Under the pieces are notes generated by a model. It saw only the letters and a list, made by a program, of their open reading frames with translations, was not told the DNA's origin and made no database searches. A stretch of 64,000 bases of DNA, taken from positions 99,388-163,387 of the forward strand of contig FJOG01000058.1 in assembly GCA_900073065.1 (NCBI GenBank), given 5' to 3'. The DNA comes from Phialocephala subalpina (taxonomy: Eukaryota; Ascomycota; Leotiomycetes; Helotiales; Mollisiaceae). Made by a program: the position numbers and the translations under genes. Shown piece after piece: positions 13,201-24,461 of the stretch (positions are counted from its first letter, which is position 1; the number at the start of each line of letters is the position of its first letter).

Positions 13201-14709
13201 AAATTGGCTCTCACCTAGAGAAGAAGTTGGCTCAGTTTGTGGTGCAGGAAGACGAATACAAGTTCAGATGCCTAGTTCCAGAGTGTAACAGGCTTTTTAA
13301 GAGCGAGTATTTCTGGAAAAAGCATGCCGATACGCATCATAAAGAGTGGTTTAAGGGCTTGAAGATGGCAACCACTGTGCAACATAAATACTATTCCCCT
13401 TCGATGGATACAGAGTGGTTTGGTACTACGGAAGGCGAGAAACTACGCTCTTCTTCTCCGCCTAGAGGTACACGCATAGTCGCGGAGAGAAATTTTACGG
13501 TCGAAGATTTCGCCGACAGCGACTATGAGGGTTGGGGTTCTAATGATGACGATACACCATTCACGAACTCTGCCGCCCGTTCTCCAGGACCGATCACCAA
13601 CCCCGTTGACGATAATTTGCTCGATTACTTCCTCACTGGTCGACCGCTCGATGACCCCGTCGGGATCGTAAAATGCAATACCTGCAGGAAACCCTGTCTC
13701 TCTACCGCTTTCACAAAACACAGCAAGGAATGCCAGAAAGCCAAGGCCGAAAAGCTCAAGAACAAGAAGGAAGCGAAAGAAAATCGAGACCGAGAGAAGC
13801 GGGAAGAAAATAAGAAGGCAGGCGATAGAGATGAGGAAGGTGATACTGAAATGGATGACAATGACGTGGTTAGAGAACAATACGAAGACGTGGACAACGA
13901 CAGCATTCGAGCATCATCTGTTAAGTCTGCGACTCTGACGATTCGAGATGACCTCGACTCTGGGATAAATCCTGGCTCCAAAAATACACTTGATGAAGAG
14001 GCAGAATTGTGGTTGAAGAAGATGAGAGCCGAGAAAAGAAGGAGGCGGAGGGCCTCCCCTCAAGTGCAAAGACGAATACTTAGTGAGAGTATTGGAAGCG
14101 AGACTGATGATGATGACTCACAACCACTTACTTGGGAAGAAGCGAACGAACCTGGCTCGAGCGCGAGGAGATTACGACGGAAGCCAGCCGGGGAGAGGAT
14201 GACTCTTCTATTCGACGACCCTCCACCGCGAATCGAAGAAGAGGACGAGACTGGGGCTAGTAAGCGAGCTGTAGATGCTCAAACCGCAAGAATAAATGAT
14301 CATGCACAGGGTGAGCACATCGAACCAGATGCAGAAGCGTTACCAGAAGCCGACGACAATTTCCAAAGAATAGCAGCTGAAGAACGAGAAGCAGCCGCGG
14401 AGAGAATTGCGGCGAGAAAAGCTGCTTGGGAGGAAGCTCACAAGGAGGAGAACAAATCGACAGGAGGGCAAGCATCAAACAGGCTATCAATCTAAGGCTC
14501 GTTAGAATTCAAGTGCCCGGAATGTCATCACCAAAACGACAAGCTTCAATTAGAGCTGACGGAAGAAGTCCTTGAATCTGGAATAGGACGATGTTTGTGT
14601 GCCAAATGTGGAAGCATTTTTCACGTAAGTCACGTAAGTCAAAGTGCTTTCGATTGACCGAACCCATGGCTAATAAGAATAGTATGCCTTGACACGCCTA
14701 CGTCTTTGA
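10248..14709 (+). pseudogene. Composite zinc-finger gene: AcuF-like C2H2 + Snf5-C-terminal-like + Sgf73-like zinc finger + zinc ribbon; disrupted
   Basis: The N-terminus (from 10248) has the helical region of fungal AcuF-like C2H2 proteins. An intron at 10709-10824 gives LET-DDDEV. C2H2 fingers (CPYCYTE, YVCTFKECD, WICATCDAPF...H, HLGRHMEQLALFALP) span 11390-11940. After introns at about 11444-11492, 12070-12123 and 12617-12770 comes a segment like the C-terminus of fungal Snf5 (YPSDRFEGVMRY ... LPRIRCQDCPGKLYT). A C2H2 finger (FRCLVPECNRLF...H...H) follows, then a segment like the SAGA subunit Sgf73 (RPLDDPVGIVKCNTCRKP). The C-terminus is highly charged and probably coiled-coil. Two lesions: a one-base shift near 10600 (AAF to QKGHLKSSLDARL) and TAA at 14493, after which a zinc ribbon (CPECHH...CLCAKCG) continues in the same frame, spliced at about 14630 to an end at 14709. 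It could be expressed in truncated form, or the lesions could be assembly errors. Confidence 0.65.
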
Positions 14710-15438
14710 GCTTAAAGCACATGGCTTTAAGCTGCTACCGCTAGTCAATTGGAGCATGAATTCCCCAGCAACCGAGATCGTCTCTCAAGGTGTTGGACTT
14801 TTGCTTATTGCTTCGTATTCCAAAACAGCATTTAACTTGGGAGAGGCGGACAAGATCTTTCTCGTGCCGACTTGATGCTGCTGGGCGTGGCTACCTCGAA
14901 AATATCGGAGCAGGTCAACACGTGACTAAAAATGACGGTGACTGATCTCTTTGGCTTTTCTAAATTGAAGTAAAAAATCACATCCCAATCAACGATGCAA
15001 GCTCCGGATGCCATATGGACGTGCTAGCTTGATCCAGCCTAGTCACATGAGTTTCGGGGCATTCATAGGAATAAGCTGGAGATTGAAGACACTAGAACAG
15101 TTGTATCTTGTGAAGACTCGAAAGCTTCCGACGTTATTCGCGTGACATGCATACGCAGCGTTCTGGAAGGGATGGTTAAAGATGGACATTCAGGGGTCTT
15201 GGTGAGAGCGCCATGATGAATGAAACAATACTACCTGAAAACTGCGTGCCAGCAGAAAATATACGCGTCCATCGTCGTTTAATACTTTAGTGGTATGTGG
15301 GCCACCGCTTACTTACAGAACCATGAAGGGGATCTCCCCACAATCCCCATGGTTTGTGACGAGCCTCTTTTGGCGAGGCTTTGTTATCCATTGCAGACTC
15401 ATGTGTAACTTTCAGATCATCAAGTGGTGGGCTCAAGA
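14710..15438. other. Intergenic, no gene recognised
   Basis: Between the 3' end of the composite gene and the convergent WbsX-like gene. No coding motif, repeat or RNA gene was seen. Confidence 0.5.
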
Positions 15439-16734
15439 TTATCCATTGTGCTTGCCAAACACTTTATCAACCTGATCGAGGTACGAAAACCGAGTCTCAA
15501 CATCAGGCTCAAGATAACTACCCTCCGTCCATTCATTCCATGAATTAATCGTCAGCAGCTTGGTCTTCAGTTCCGTTGAAGAGTCCAGGAACCCCTTAGC
15601 AGAGCGCAAAGCTTCGCCGAATCGCTCTGGAGTGTTGCCTTGAACTACTGGCATGAAAGGATACGTCGCATTAGTATAGATATCAGATTGACATGCCCGT
15701 GGCGACGAATCCCAACCAACCGACACATTTGGAAAGTATGGTTTCCCTAGCTCCTCGGAGGCAGTCGACCGGTATGTCTCGTACGCGGTCGCGAGCTCGT
15801 CGTATTGAGTGACCGGGAATGTGCTCAGTTGTGCGTGGTGGATCCAGACGTAGGAGGTCGTGCTGTCAACATTCAAACGTTCGAGGAGAGTCTTGAGATC
15901 GGGAGCTTCGCCCTCGCCAGGCAAGAGCTGAACCCCCCAGGTAACTGCGTTGAGATGCAGATCTGGGAACCCAGCAGCTTTCACCTTGGCACGAAATTTC
16001 TGAAGTTCCTGTGCGGCTTGGTTTGAACCACCCATCCCAAGCACAAAGCGGTAGAGTTCGTAGATCGAGAAGTATGGACATCCGTCAATCTTCAAGTAAC
16101 TGTCCTGGCTGAAATAGTGGTCGACGATGTGAGTAGTCATCTTGTCGAAAGTGTCTGGAATGATTTGGCCTGGGAATTGAAGATATGGAGGAGATCGAAG
16201 CTTCGCAGGATGTATATCGTCCCAGTCGTGATTCGCCCACATGATAGCAAACTTCACATCTCTTCGGTTTGGAGCCTTGAGATACCCTTGTTCGAGGGCT
16301 GCCTCTAGAAAAGGACCGTCGTTGTACCAATACCAATCGAAGATGAACGCAGAGACGAACGCTCTACTGGCTGCTGCAATCTTTTTCTCGAATACTTTTG
16401 GATCCGACTCGTCCTCGTAGCCCCAAAGCGGTATCTTGGGTTGTTCGTGTCCTGGGAAGCGGGGTTTGGCTTCTCGAACGAGTTGCCATTCGGTCCAGCC
16501 TTTGCCATGAGCAGTTTCGTTTCGAGGATCGACATGGAAGTTGCCAAAATAATAGGCGGCGACAACATAGTCCTCATTGACCTTTGCTCCCTCAGTGTTG
16601 CTGTCAAGAGCCTCGTTTGCCTTGATCGGAAAATTCACCTCGACCCATTCATGGAGGGGAAGCGGGGTCGGGAAGACGTCGGTCTCAGACTGCTTCGGTA
16701 TTTGGTCAGGAACGATGGAATTTGTTTGATCCAT
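15439..16734 (-). CDS. WbsX-family glycoside hydrolase/transferase-like protein (GH99-like)
   Basis: Single exon. I start at the Met at 16734 (MDQTNSIV, 431 residues); an in-frame Met 24 codons upstream begins a less convincing leader. The domain opens with VVAAYYFGNFHVDPRN, continues with KGWTEWQLVREAKPRFPGH, FDWYWYNDGPFLE and FAIMWANHDW, and ends with INSWNEWTEGSYLEPD. These are the hallmarks of the WbsX family (PF14307), related to GH99 endo-mannosidases and found in polysaccharide loci. The two acidic residues of WNEWTEG and the carboxylate-rich loop are retained, so it looks active. No signal peptide is evident. The substrate is probably a mannose-type glycan by family analogy, which is inference. 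Confidence 0.8.
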   Translation of the reverse strand: MDQTNSIVPDQIPKQSETDVFPTPLPLHEWVEVNFPIKANEALDSNTEGAKVNEDYVVAAYYFGNFHVDPRNETAHGKGWTEWQLVREAKPRFPGHEQPKIPLWGYEDESDPKVFEKKIAAASRAFVSAFIFDWYWYNDGPFLEAALEQGYLKAPNRRDVKFAIMWANHDWDDIHPAKLRSPPYLQFPGQIIPDTFDKMTTHIVDHYFSQDSYLKIDGCPYFSIYELYRFVLGMGGSNQAAQELQKFRAKVKAAGFPDLHLNAVTWGVQLLPGEGEAPDLKTLLERLNVDSTTSYVWIHHAQLSTFPVTQYDELATAYETYRSTASEELGKPYFPNVSVGWDSSPRACQSDIYTNATYPFMPVVQGNTPERFGEALRSAKGFLDSSTELKTKLLTINSWNEWTEGSYLEPDVETRFSYLDQVDKVFGKHNG

Positions 16735-18094
16735 CTTGGTTTCGATAGATTTATGGTCGTTTATGATACTTTGGATGTTGCACAAGTTGCCGCAAAGAGT
16801 CACCAAGATGATGGAGGTTTGTCGTAATGGTCAGCAGGTCTGCTATACCATGCTCGGTACCCCCTTACTAATCCTAATCAGGCCTAGCTCAGGATGTCAG
16901 GGCTTCACCTCACTTGAGCTTCCTCGCCTTCATCACAACAATACTTTTGTATGCGCCTTACAACTACATATCTTAGCAAGACACTTGACGATCTCATAGC
17001 AACTGAGCGGAGAGCACATTGCATCCCAAATGAGAGCATCCAACACAGGGGAGCCATTGCGTGTTCGCCGAGCTCCCAATCAGCAGGTACAACCGACGCG
17101 AATGATGAGCAGCAACAGCAACAGCACTTGCTATCTCAGGACTTGTACAAACCAGCGCTCATATACAACGTATGATACTCACAGCTATCAATCAACGGAC
17201 GGAAAGTCTCATTGGTTGGCGCACTGAAGTGCCTCCTTTCGAGCGGAAGGACTTGGCATTCGGCTTTTGTTTCTTTGCATTGGCCGGATTCGTCTCTTTG
17301 CTTTCATTCCCGCCCATGTCGCTCTTTCCTTAATCAGTTAATGCATAGATAATCTCAACCCAACGTCTGTCCGGGAAGGTGCAGGGTTGTGGGTTTTCCC
17401 CTCATTCTCTTTCAATTGCAAAGCTCATTTTTTCAAGGTCTTTTCAACCTCAGTTGCGTATCGTCATAGTCTCGATAACCTTTCAAACTTCAGATACATG
17501 TCATGCTGGTAGCGCTCTGGACCAGAAATCAAACCACCTTGTTTTTGCAGAATCAGCATAATGAGTTTCTCGACTCATCCCACCGATGTTCTCAGCCAGC
17601 TGTGCGTGTGGCCAAGGAACCATCTATATGTTGCACAACCTCAATGAGTCAATGCAACCTCGAGTCTCAGATCATCTCATCTCTCTGAAGCAACATAGGG
17701 TCAACGATGCTGCACAATGCAGTTCCGTCATGCCCGGCCACCAACAAGCTTAACATGTTATGTCACTAGAAACTTGCTCAATATCCTATGGAGTCAGGGG
17801 GAGTTTAGCTGGCTCATGGAGAGATCTGCATTAGGTCTCAAGATGTTGTATCGTGGTGTCCGAAGGAGTCTTACTTGGTCTCTGATGAGGATTTCAAAGC
17901 AGTATTCACGTTGCACTCGGCGCTTGCAAGCTCACTGGCTACCTCTGCATGTCTCCTCATGTTTCTACATATCTTTGAAGTCTTCCCGCGTGATAACAGA
18001 ACACAATAAAATATAATTTGATATTGTCTGATTCATACATATTTTACTGATTCACCGATCGGCAAAACAGTTCATCTCCCCGACGATTCTCAGA
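16735..18094. other. Intergenic, no gene recognised
   Basis: Several short frames on the + strand. A CAG/CAA run at about 17108-17128 gives a short polyglutamine in one frame but no protein context. Probably promoter regions of the WbsX-like gene and the esterase pseudogene. Confidence 0.45.
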
Positions 18095-20894
18095 ATGAGG
18101 TCCAACCTTCTGGGTCTCATAGCCTTGCCAGCTTTTGGTTTGTTGACAAATGCCAATCTCGTGCGAGTTGATGTATCTCACAACGGAGACGTCGCAGTTG
18201 ACGTTAACACGAAACAAGAACCATCAACACAGCCCGAGCGTGGCCAATCCGACAAGCCCATCTGCCCTTCAAGACAAAATTTTCCATACTCTCGAGAAGT
18301 TCCAAGTCCATCTGGACTATGAGGTCCACTCCGGATCTCTGTCAGGAAGTCAAAACTTCTTGCGGTCCCTTTTAATCGACATTGCAGCTAACTATTTGAC
18401 TCTCAGGACAACGGAAAGTTCGTGACTTTCAAGAACATTCCTTACGCAGAACCACCCACTGGAGAGAACCGATTCTTTGACCCGATTCCCGTCCAAACCT
18501 TCCGCAAAGATGTCAACAATGGTTCAAAGTCCTACATCTGACCCCAAGCTCAAGTTAACTAAGTGCCGAAGGCGATGGGCTTCTTGCAAGATTTCAAAAA
18601 CGCCTCTGCTCTCTACTAATGGAGAAACCGCATCACACCAAATCAATATAGACCGATCGAGTACCCAGATAAAGAAGGTGCGTTTAGAATCATCTTTCTT
18701 TCTCTCGCACACAAGCTGATTCGATGTCTCAGCAAATGAGGATCGTCTCTTCCTAGATGTGATGATTCCCAAAAGCGTGTGGGACAATAGAAACCGTCGT
18801 ATAGTCACCATCTATAAGTTCCCGTGATTCGCTTATTTTACACCAAAACTCGCCTTGTTCCTTACTGTGCATCACTACAATTATCTTTTAAAAAAGCCTA
18901 ATAATCGAGAATTTAATTATTTCGAACAATTCCAATTAATCTGCTTCTTCGAATTGTTTTTCAATTGAAGTTTTAATAGAGAAGTGGAATATCAAAATCG
19001 AGGCGGCCAAAATTTAACCGAGTTTACTAGTAAAAAGAGCTTATTTCTTTAACCTCTTTATTTACGACCTTAAAACTTCAAGGAATCTATTTGCCATTTT
19101 GATAAAATTCGGTCAAAATACGCGCAATAATCCAATTAAAAGATCCTACAACTCAAATTACTTGTATTTACCCTTAAATATAAGTAAAACTTCAAGTGTT
19201 ACATGGGACTTTTGGTGTAAAATAAGCGAATCACGGGAACTTATGGCCGGTGACTATACTATACAAAGTAAGTCAAACGTTCTCCTCTCCTAAATCATAT
19301 ACTGATCCTTGATCTAGCCGCTGTTGTCGTTCGGGCACACGGAGGTAAGTTGTAACTAAAACTTGATATGTTCTAGACAACACCTATTAATTGTGCTACT
19401 TAGCTTTGTATATGGCGGGAAGGATCAATATGGTAGCCCCGAAGGCCTCTTTGATGCTGCATCAAAGGACGACGAACAGAATATTATTTACGCATGTTCC
19501 CTTATCCTCAGCCATGTTCATGAACACGCCTCCTCACATCTATCAATCATCTAGGTCGCGATGAATTACCGACTCGGAGCTTTGGGTGGACCCAACTCTC
19601 AAGAAGAAGGTGGAAGGTCTAATGCTGGCCTACTTGACTAAGCATTTGCCCTGCAGTGGGTGAAGCAAAAAATATAAAAATTTGGAGGAGCTGCGAATAG
19701 GTAAGTGTCCACATCCCCACGTTCATGCTATCAAACTGATGGGTCTATAGAATATCTATGATGGGTCAAAGTGCGGGCGCCTCGTCTATATTGCACCACA
19801 TTACCGCTTACGGTGGGAATACTGCTAGGTCTAACGGGCCCCAAATGCAAGGAGCGATTGTCCAGAGCCCCGGATTCTTTCCACAGCCAAACAGTACACA
19901 GGACGACGAGGCCTACAAAACATTCTTGAAGCTAGCTGACGACCCCAAAGACCCGGAAGCCCCCCTTACTGCCGACACCGATGTCCTCCAAAAGGCCAAT
20001 GCGATCATGACTCATGATTCCAAGTATGGCTACTTCGACTTTGGTCCCACCATCGATGGCGACTACGTTCCCGATCTGCCAGGGAAGGTTCTGCTCAAAC
20101 TTAACTTTCCAGTTCCCACAATGCTACTTGGAGATATGAAACTCGATGGACTTCTCTTTACGCCACCTTGGATCCGAACCACGGAAGCACTCGTGGCCTA
20201 CGTCAAAGAACTGTTTCCCAGCGCTCCAGAAATAGTCTTGGACAGTATCAGAGAGAGAATACCCAGTCACCTCCCTTTTGCCTCAGAATGCACTACTCAA
20301 GTCGCTGATTTCCTCGATATTGGTCTTTCTTAAGAATAGTTGGTTGACTGCGCTAAATCTGCTCTTCAAGGACATTGCCATTCAATGCAACAACTATTAC
20401 CTGACTGAAGCTTCGCTCAAGTCGAACTGGAGGTCTTATCACCCAATCTACAGATATGCTTTCAGTGCCGTACCTGCAGTTCACGGCTATGACACCGGAT
20501 ACACGATAAGTCAGACTTCACTCAATCCCTCAACTGTTGATCGATGGTGACTAACTTTAATTAGTACTGCCCCTCTCCACCCCTCATCCCAGAAGTCGAC
20601 CCTACCCTCGCGAAATATTTCCAACAAGCCATCGTTGATTTCGCACGTTACATGTATCCCAACCCCGAAGACTCAACCTTGTGGGAGCAGTACACTTCTG
20701 GGAACCGAGAGGTCATGAATATGGGCGATGCAGGCCAGATGACAGGGGACCCAGACTATACTTGGAGTCTTGGAGATGATCTGATGGCTCTGAACAAGTG
20801 TCAGTATTGGCAGTCGGCGCCTTATTATATTCCTGATCCAAGCACGGATGGCAAGTTCGTGGTGCAAGGTGAGAAATTGAGGGAGGATTTGTAG
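18095..20894 (+). pseudogene. Secreted type B carboxylesterase/lipase, decayed and split by a transposable element
   Basis: Starts with a signal peptide (MRSNLLGLIALPAFGLLTNA). Family motifs lie in several frames: FVTFKNIPYAEPPTGENRFF (about 18421), DRLFLDVMIP (about 18742), GGKDQYGSPEGLFDAAS (about 19411), YVAMNYRLGALGG across an intron at about 19497-19556, KFGGAANR, then the nucleophile elbow MGQSAGASS (about 19761) and a catalytic-type His in AVPAVHGYDTGYT (about 20470). The last exon ends at 20894. Lesions: frame changes in the first 300 bases, stops after KSYI, TAA at 19639-19641 where family members have Gln (LLDQAFALQW), a further TAA shortly after, and a 455-bp element at 18802-19256. 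Type B esterases hydrolyse carboxylic esters outside the cell; this copy cannot be functional as read. Confidence 0.85.
18802..19256. mobile_element. Non-autonomous TIR element (MITE-like), TA target-site duplication
   Basis: Terminal inverted repeats of about 48 bp. Left: TAGTCACC, three mismatched bases, then ATAAGTTCCCGTGATTCGC and TTATTTTACACCAAAA. The right end is the reverse complement with GGCC in the variable gap. TA lies on each side (18800-18801, 19257-19258). The 455-bp interior is AT-rich and has no long open frame. TA duplication and simple TIRs suggest the Tc1/mariner superfamily (Fot1/pogo-like in fungi), non-autonomous. Removing the element plus one TA rejoins an esterase exon to its GTAAGT donor in frame, which marks the insertion ends. 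Confidence 0.85.
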
Positions 20895-21468
20895 GCCGTT
20901 GATGGTGTCGATGGTGTTGATGGAATGAAAGGCCGTCAGCACGAAGGAAACAGTGATCGAAACTGGATTTGGTGACTGCGAATTGGAACAGAAGTGAGAA
21001 ACTGGACAAAGGTGATTCTAGTCATCGACAATTCTTCTGAGAATGGGAATGGGAATGGGAATGGGAATTGTCTCCGTACTTGTAGCGGTGGAGATTGAAG
21101 GGTAACTTGACCGTCGGCTTTTCAAGTCTGACAGTGGAGCTATGGTATGCATTTCCTGTTTTCATCCCCCCTGGGATTCATGCGAGCTGTCCAATTGTTT
21201 GTTACGGAAATGTTCTCTCGCTTAAATATTTTCTCTCCCCGAAGTAGGAGGTGTTCTCTCATTTGATTGGTTCAGAGAACGACGTAGCCAAGCGGGAGAT
21301 CTCACATCAGCCTACATTAGCTCCCGCATGACCCTATGCCACGCATGTGCCACAGATCTACAGATTATACGCGTATGGGTTCAGAATCTCGAAGTATAAA
21401 GCTCAAGCTGTTATTCCTGTATTTCGAAAGTGAGCATCTCGTTCTCCCTTCAGTCAACACGACCAAAA
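20895..21468. other. Intergenic; promoter side of the FAD monooxygenase
   Basis: Contains a short hexanucleotide microsatellite (see 21041-21069). No coding sequence recognised. Confidence 0.5.
21041..21069 (+). repeat. Microsatellite (GGGAAT)n
   Basis: About four and a half tandem copies of GGGAAT, in the 3' flank of the esterase pseudogene. Confidence 0.9.
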
Positions 21469-22993
21469 ATGCCGACCCCTTCATACAAAATCCTCATCGC
21501 CGGTGGAGGCATAGCAGGCCTCTCCGTAGCCATCGAGCTCGCTCTCAAGGGCCACTCCATCACAGTCCTCGAACGAACGCCAACTATTCAATCAGTCGGC
21601 GGTTCACAGTTGATCCCGCCCCAAGCGTGTAAGGTGATTGACAGTTGGGGATGTCATGATCGATTCCTGAAAGCCGACGAGATCCGAGAGAAGTTGGTCA
21701 TTTTCAGGTACGCGGATGGAAGTTTGATTGGGATCAACGATTTGAGGTGGCAGAAGGATGTTTATGGCTATCAGTCAGTATTGTGTGTCTGAAATTGGTA
21801 GGGGATGCTGATCGAGGGACAGGACGTTGAATATTCAGAGAGAGGTGTATCAGAGGCTGTTGTATGATCGAGCTTTGGAGCTTGGAGTGAAAGTCAAATT
21901 TGGATGTAAGGTTGATATTATTGACCAAGCTATCCCTTCAATCACTCTCGCAGACGGAGAGGTTCTAAAGGCAGACCTCATCATTGGAGCGGATGGTCAG
22001 CTCACCTCTCTCTCTCAATTGGGTCTCACCTGACAATATTTAGGTGTAAGGTCCAAAGTTCGCACCACCGTTCTAGGAGAAGTCGTCGAACCCCGCGTGT
22101 CTGACACTGCATACATCTGCCGATTACCAGGAGACCTCGTGCGTGCCGACCCCCTTACTGAACCGCTCATGTCACAACCCGATCCTCAAGGCTGGCTCGC
22201 TCCAGGACGCCATGCTGTTGCTTCACCCGGTCGCCACGGGGCTATATATGGCATAATCCTGGTCATCGACAAAGAACATGATCGTCACCCTCCTATCCCT
22301 AAGGATGCTCGAGACTGGAAAACTAGAGGCGACATCAAAGAGCTAAGAGATATGTATCAGGATCATGAACCTAGAGTGAGGAGGATCTTGGACATGGTGA
22401 AGGAGGATGATTGTAGGATGTGGAGGATCAGTATGTTGCCTGATTTGAAGAGCTGGGTTAGTGAAAGTGGAAAGGTGGTGTTGCTGGGTGATGCGGCGCA
22501 TGCTATGCATCCCTATTTGGCGCAGGTAAGACAAATACTATCTCCTTCAATCCTCCATCTGGATCGAAAAGGAGTCGTCGCTTATTAGAAACAGGGATCA
22601 GCGATGGCGACTGAAGACGCCACAGCCCTGGGAGAATGCCTTTCTCGCGCTACTGAAGTCTCGCAAGTCCCACTGGCAATGAAAGCTTACGAATCGATCC
22701 GCAAACCACGAGCTGAGAAATTGAAAGCAGCATCCGAGTTTTCAGGAAAGGAGAAACACTATCCAGATGGAGAGAAGCAGAGAAAGAGAGATGAGTTGAT
22801 GATGAAAGGTGCTGAAACACAACTTACCGTACCGAAGAAAGGCGAGAAGAATATGCATCCTACTGCTTGGGTGCATGGCCATGATGTCAGGGCTCATGCC
22901 AACGCGGAGCTTGACAGAATCTTTGGTGAAGATGGTACGGTGAGCTTGGGGAATGGCGTTCCGGAATCTTTCGGTGAGGGCTTGATTGTTTAA
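21469..22993 (+). CDS. FAD-dependent monooxygenase (salicylate hydroxylase/PHBH-fold)
   Basis: Four exons (21469-21773, 21823-21995, 22044-22525, 22595-22993) give 452 residues in one frame. Motifs of class A flavoprotein hydroxylases are in order: the dinucleotide-binding GGGIAG at residues 12-17, Arg/Gln of the NIQREVYQRLL helix, the GADG motif at the second intron, and GDAAHAMHP...QGSAMATEDA around residue 308-330 that binds FAD and closes the active site. These enzymes use NAD(P)H and O2 to hydroxylate aromatic or polyketide substrates, often in secondary metabolism or catabolism of phenolics. No membrane segment was seen. It is the only intact member of a run of metabolic genes at 18-26 kb, the others being pseudogenes. 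The substrate is unknown. Confidence 0.9.
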
Positions 22994-23236
22994 AGAGGAA
23001 CCACTGTCTGATGACCTTCCGTGGAGTGGAATAAGTTGGCCATATAGAGAAGCAGGTACTTGAAAGCTACGGCCCGATAAAGAGTGGACTCTTCGAGTTG
23101 CGGGTGTAATCACGTGCCTCTGAGGATCAGCATAAATGATAAATGTTTTGTTGTCCCTTGAAAATCTTCTCAATTCTTTCTCTAGGCGTGCTAATCTGGC
23201 GTTTCTTCAAATCAAATTTCAGGTTCCTAAAACAGT

Positions 23237-24320
23237 TTATTTGTCTGCCTTCTCAATCTCAAGAAACTGCTTTCCTAACGGCACAAAGCATTCCTCGTCA
23301 CTTCTGAATGTCAACCCCAACAATCTCTTCGCCTTCTCATTGCTCACCGAGTAAGCACCATCAGGCAATGAAATTTCCCCTGGGGTTCCAATTGGTGTTC
23401 TCTCACCCAATTCCTCAAAGTTACCCCTCAACAAATCCGCAATCTCCTGACTCGAAATAGACTTCGAACTCACGATAATCCTCTCCCCTCCAGCCTCTAG
23501 CGTCGTGACCGCTCGCACATGCGCAATCGCCAAATCCCTGACATCAGCGTAAGGATGAACTCCCCCCGGTGGCATTTCTGCGTCGTTGTTGCTGTTGATA
23601 AACTGTTGTAAATCCTCACATTACTCTCGTTGATCTCCTTCACTGAAGCAGCGGGATGAAACATCGGCCCTAGATCATTGGCGGATTGATGGACACGAAA
23701 TCTAAGTTCGGTTTCTGCTCTTTGACGAAGTTCCAGCCTGCAAGCTCGGCGTACTTTTTTGATGCACGGTAGGCGATGCCTTTGTTGGTTGAGAAGGATG
23801 CGAGTGCTTACTCAGTGGTTACGGGGTTCCAGTCCGCGTCTGTGTAGACTTTTGGTGGATTCGTCGCAATGGGAGCTTCGAAGTCTATGACCGCTGCACA
23901 GGAAGAGGTGTAGATTACTCTTCTGACCTCGGGTGCGAATTCTTTGACTGCATTCAAGAGGTTGGTCGTTCCTTCGATTGCTGGGAGGAGAAAATCCTCG
24001 CTCTTTGTAACAGTAGCGAAGGGGAATGGTGATGCTTGATGAAGGACGGCGGTGAATGGTGGGTTTGATTTAACAGCCTGGTTGAATGCTCCTGGAACAG
24101 TCATATCTGGGACGATGCCAAAATCCATCTTTGAGAAATAGGTGGGAAAGATTTTGGCTAACTAGTCGGCTTTTGCTTGTGAGCGGACGACGCTGCGGAC
24201 GAAGAAGCCGGCTTTGAGGAGCTCAGAGAGGATATGAGTTCCAAGGAAACCGTTGGCTCCGGTGAGGAGAAGGCGTTGCGATATTTTGAGATACTTAGAA
24301 GTGGAAGATGAGGATGAATT
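23237..24320 (-). pseudogene. NADPH-dependent reductase (GRE2/dihydroflavonol reductase-like extended SDR), decayed
   Basis: Reads RLLLTGANGFLGTHILSELL (Rossmann motif) and VRSVVRSQAKAD, then TAG at 24174-24172 where a Gln codon is expected before LAKIFP. The frame continues through FTAVLHQASPFPF and RVIYTSSCAAV, followed by a TAA after NPVTTE at about 23808, the catalytic YRASKKYAE, and VSINPPMI. A frameshift near 23660 and another near 23575 precede the C-terminal HPYADVRDLAIAHVRA and the final exon ending at 23237. Members reduce aldehydes and ketones with NADPH; this copy has at least two nonsense and two frame changes. The start codon is unclear; a helical or disordered leader in frame extends to 24461. 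Confidence 0.8.
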
Positions 24321-24461
24321 GCTAAAAATTGAAGTTGAAGCCTTGGGTGGATGATGAGATGAAAGAAGAAGAGGGTATGAAACGTAAGATATACTTATAC
24401 CTGGATTAGACGGTGATACTGTTAACTCCATATCACGCCTGCTCATTGAGCTCACAATCAA

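Noticed and set aside
13443..13981. Antisense open frames opposite the composite gene
   Set aside because: They mirror the charged coding region on the + strand (Phe/Leu/Ser-rich shadows).
17100..17130. Short polyglutamine-coding CAG/CAA run
   Set aside because: The frame is short, has no neighbouring motif and no splice context; probably chance simple sequence.
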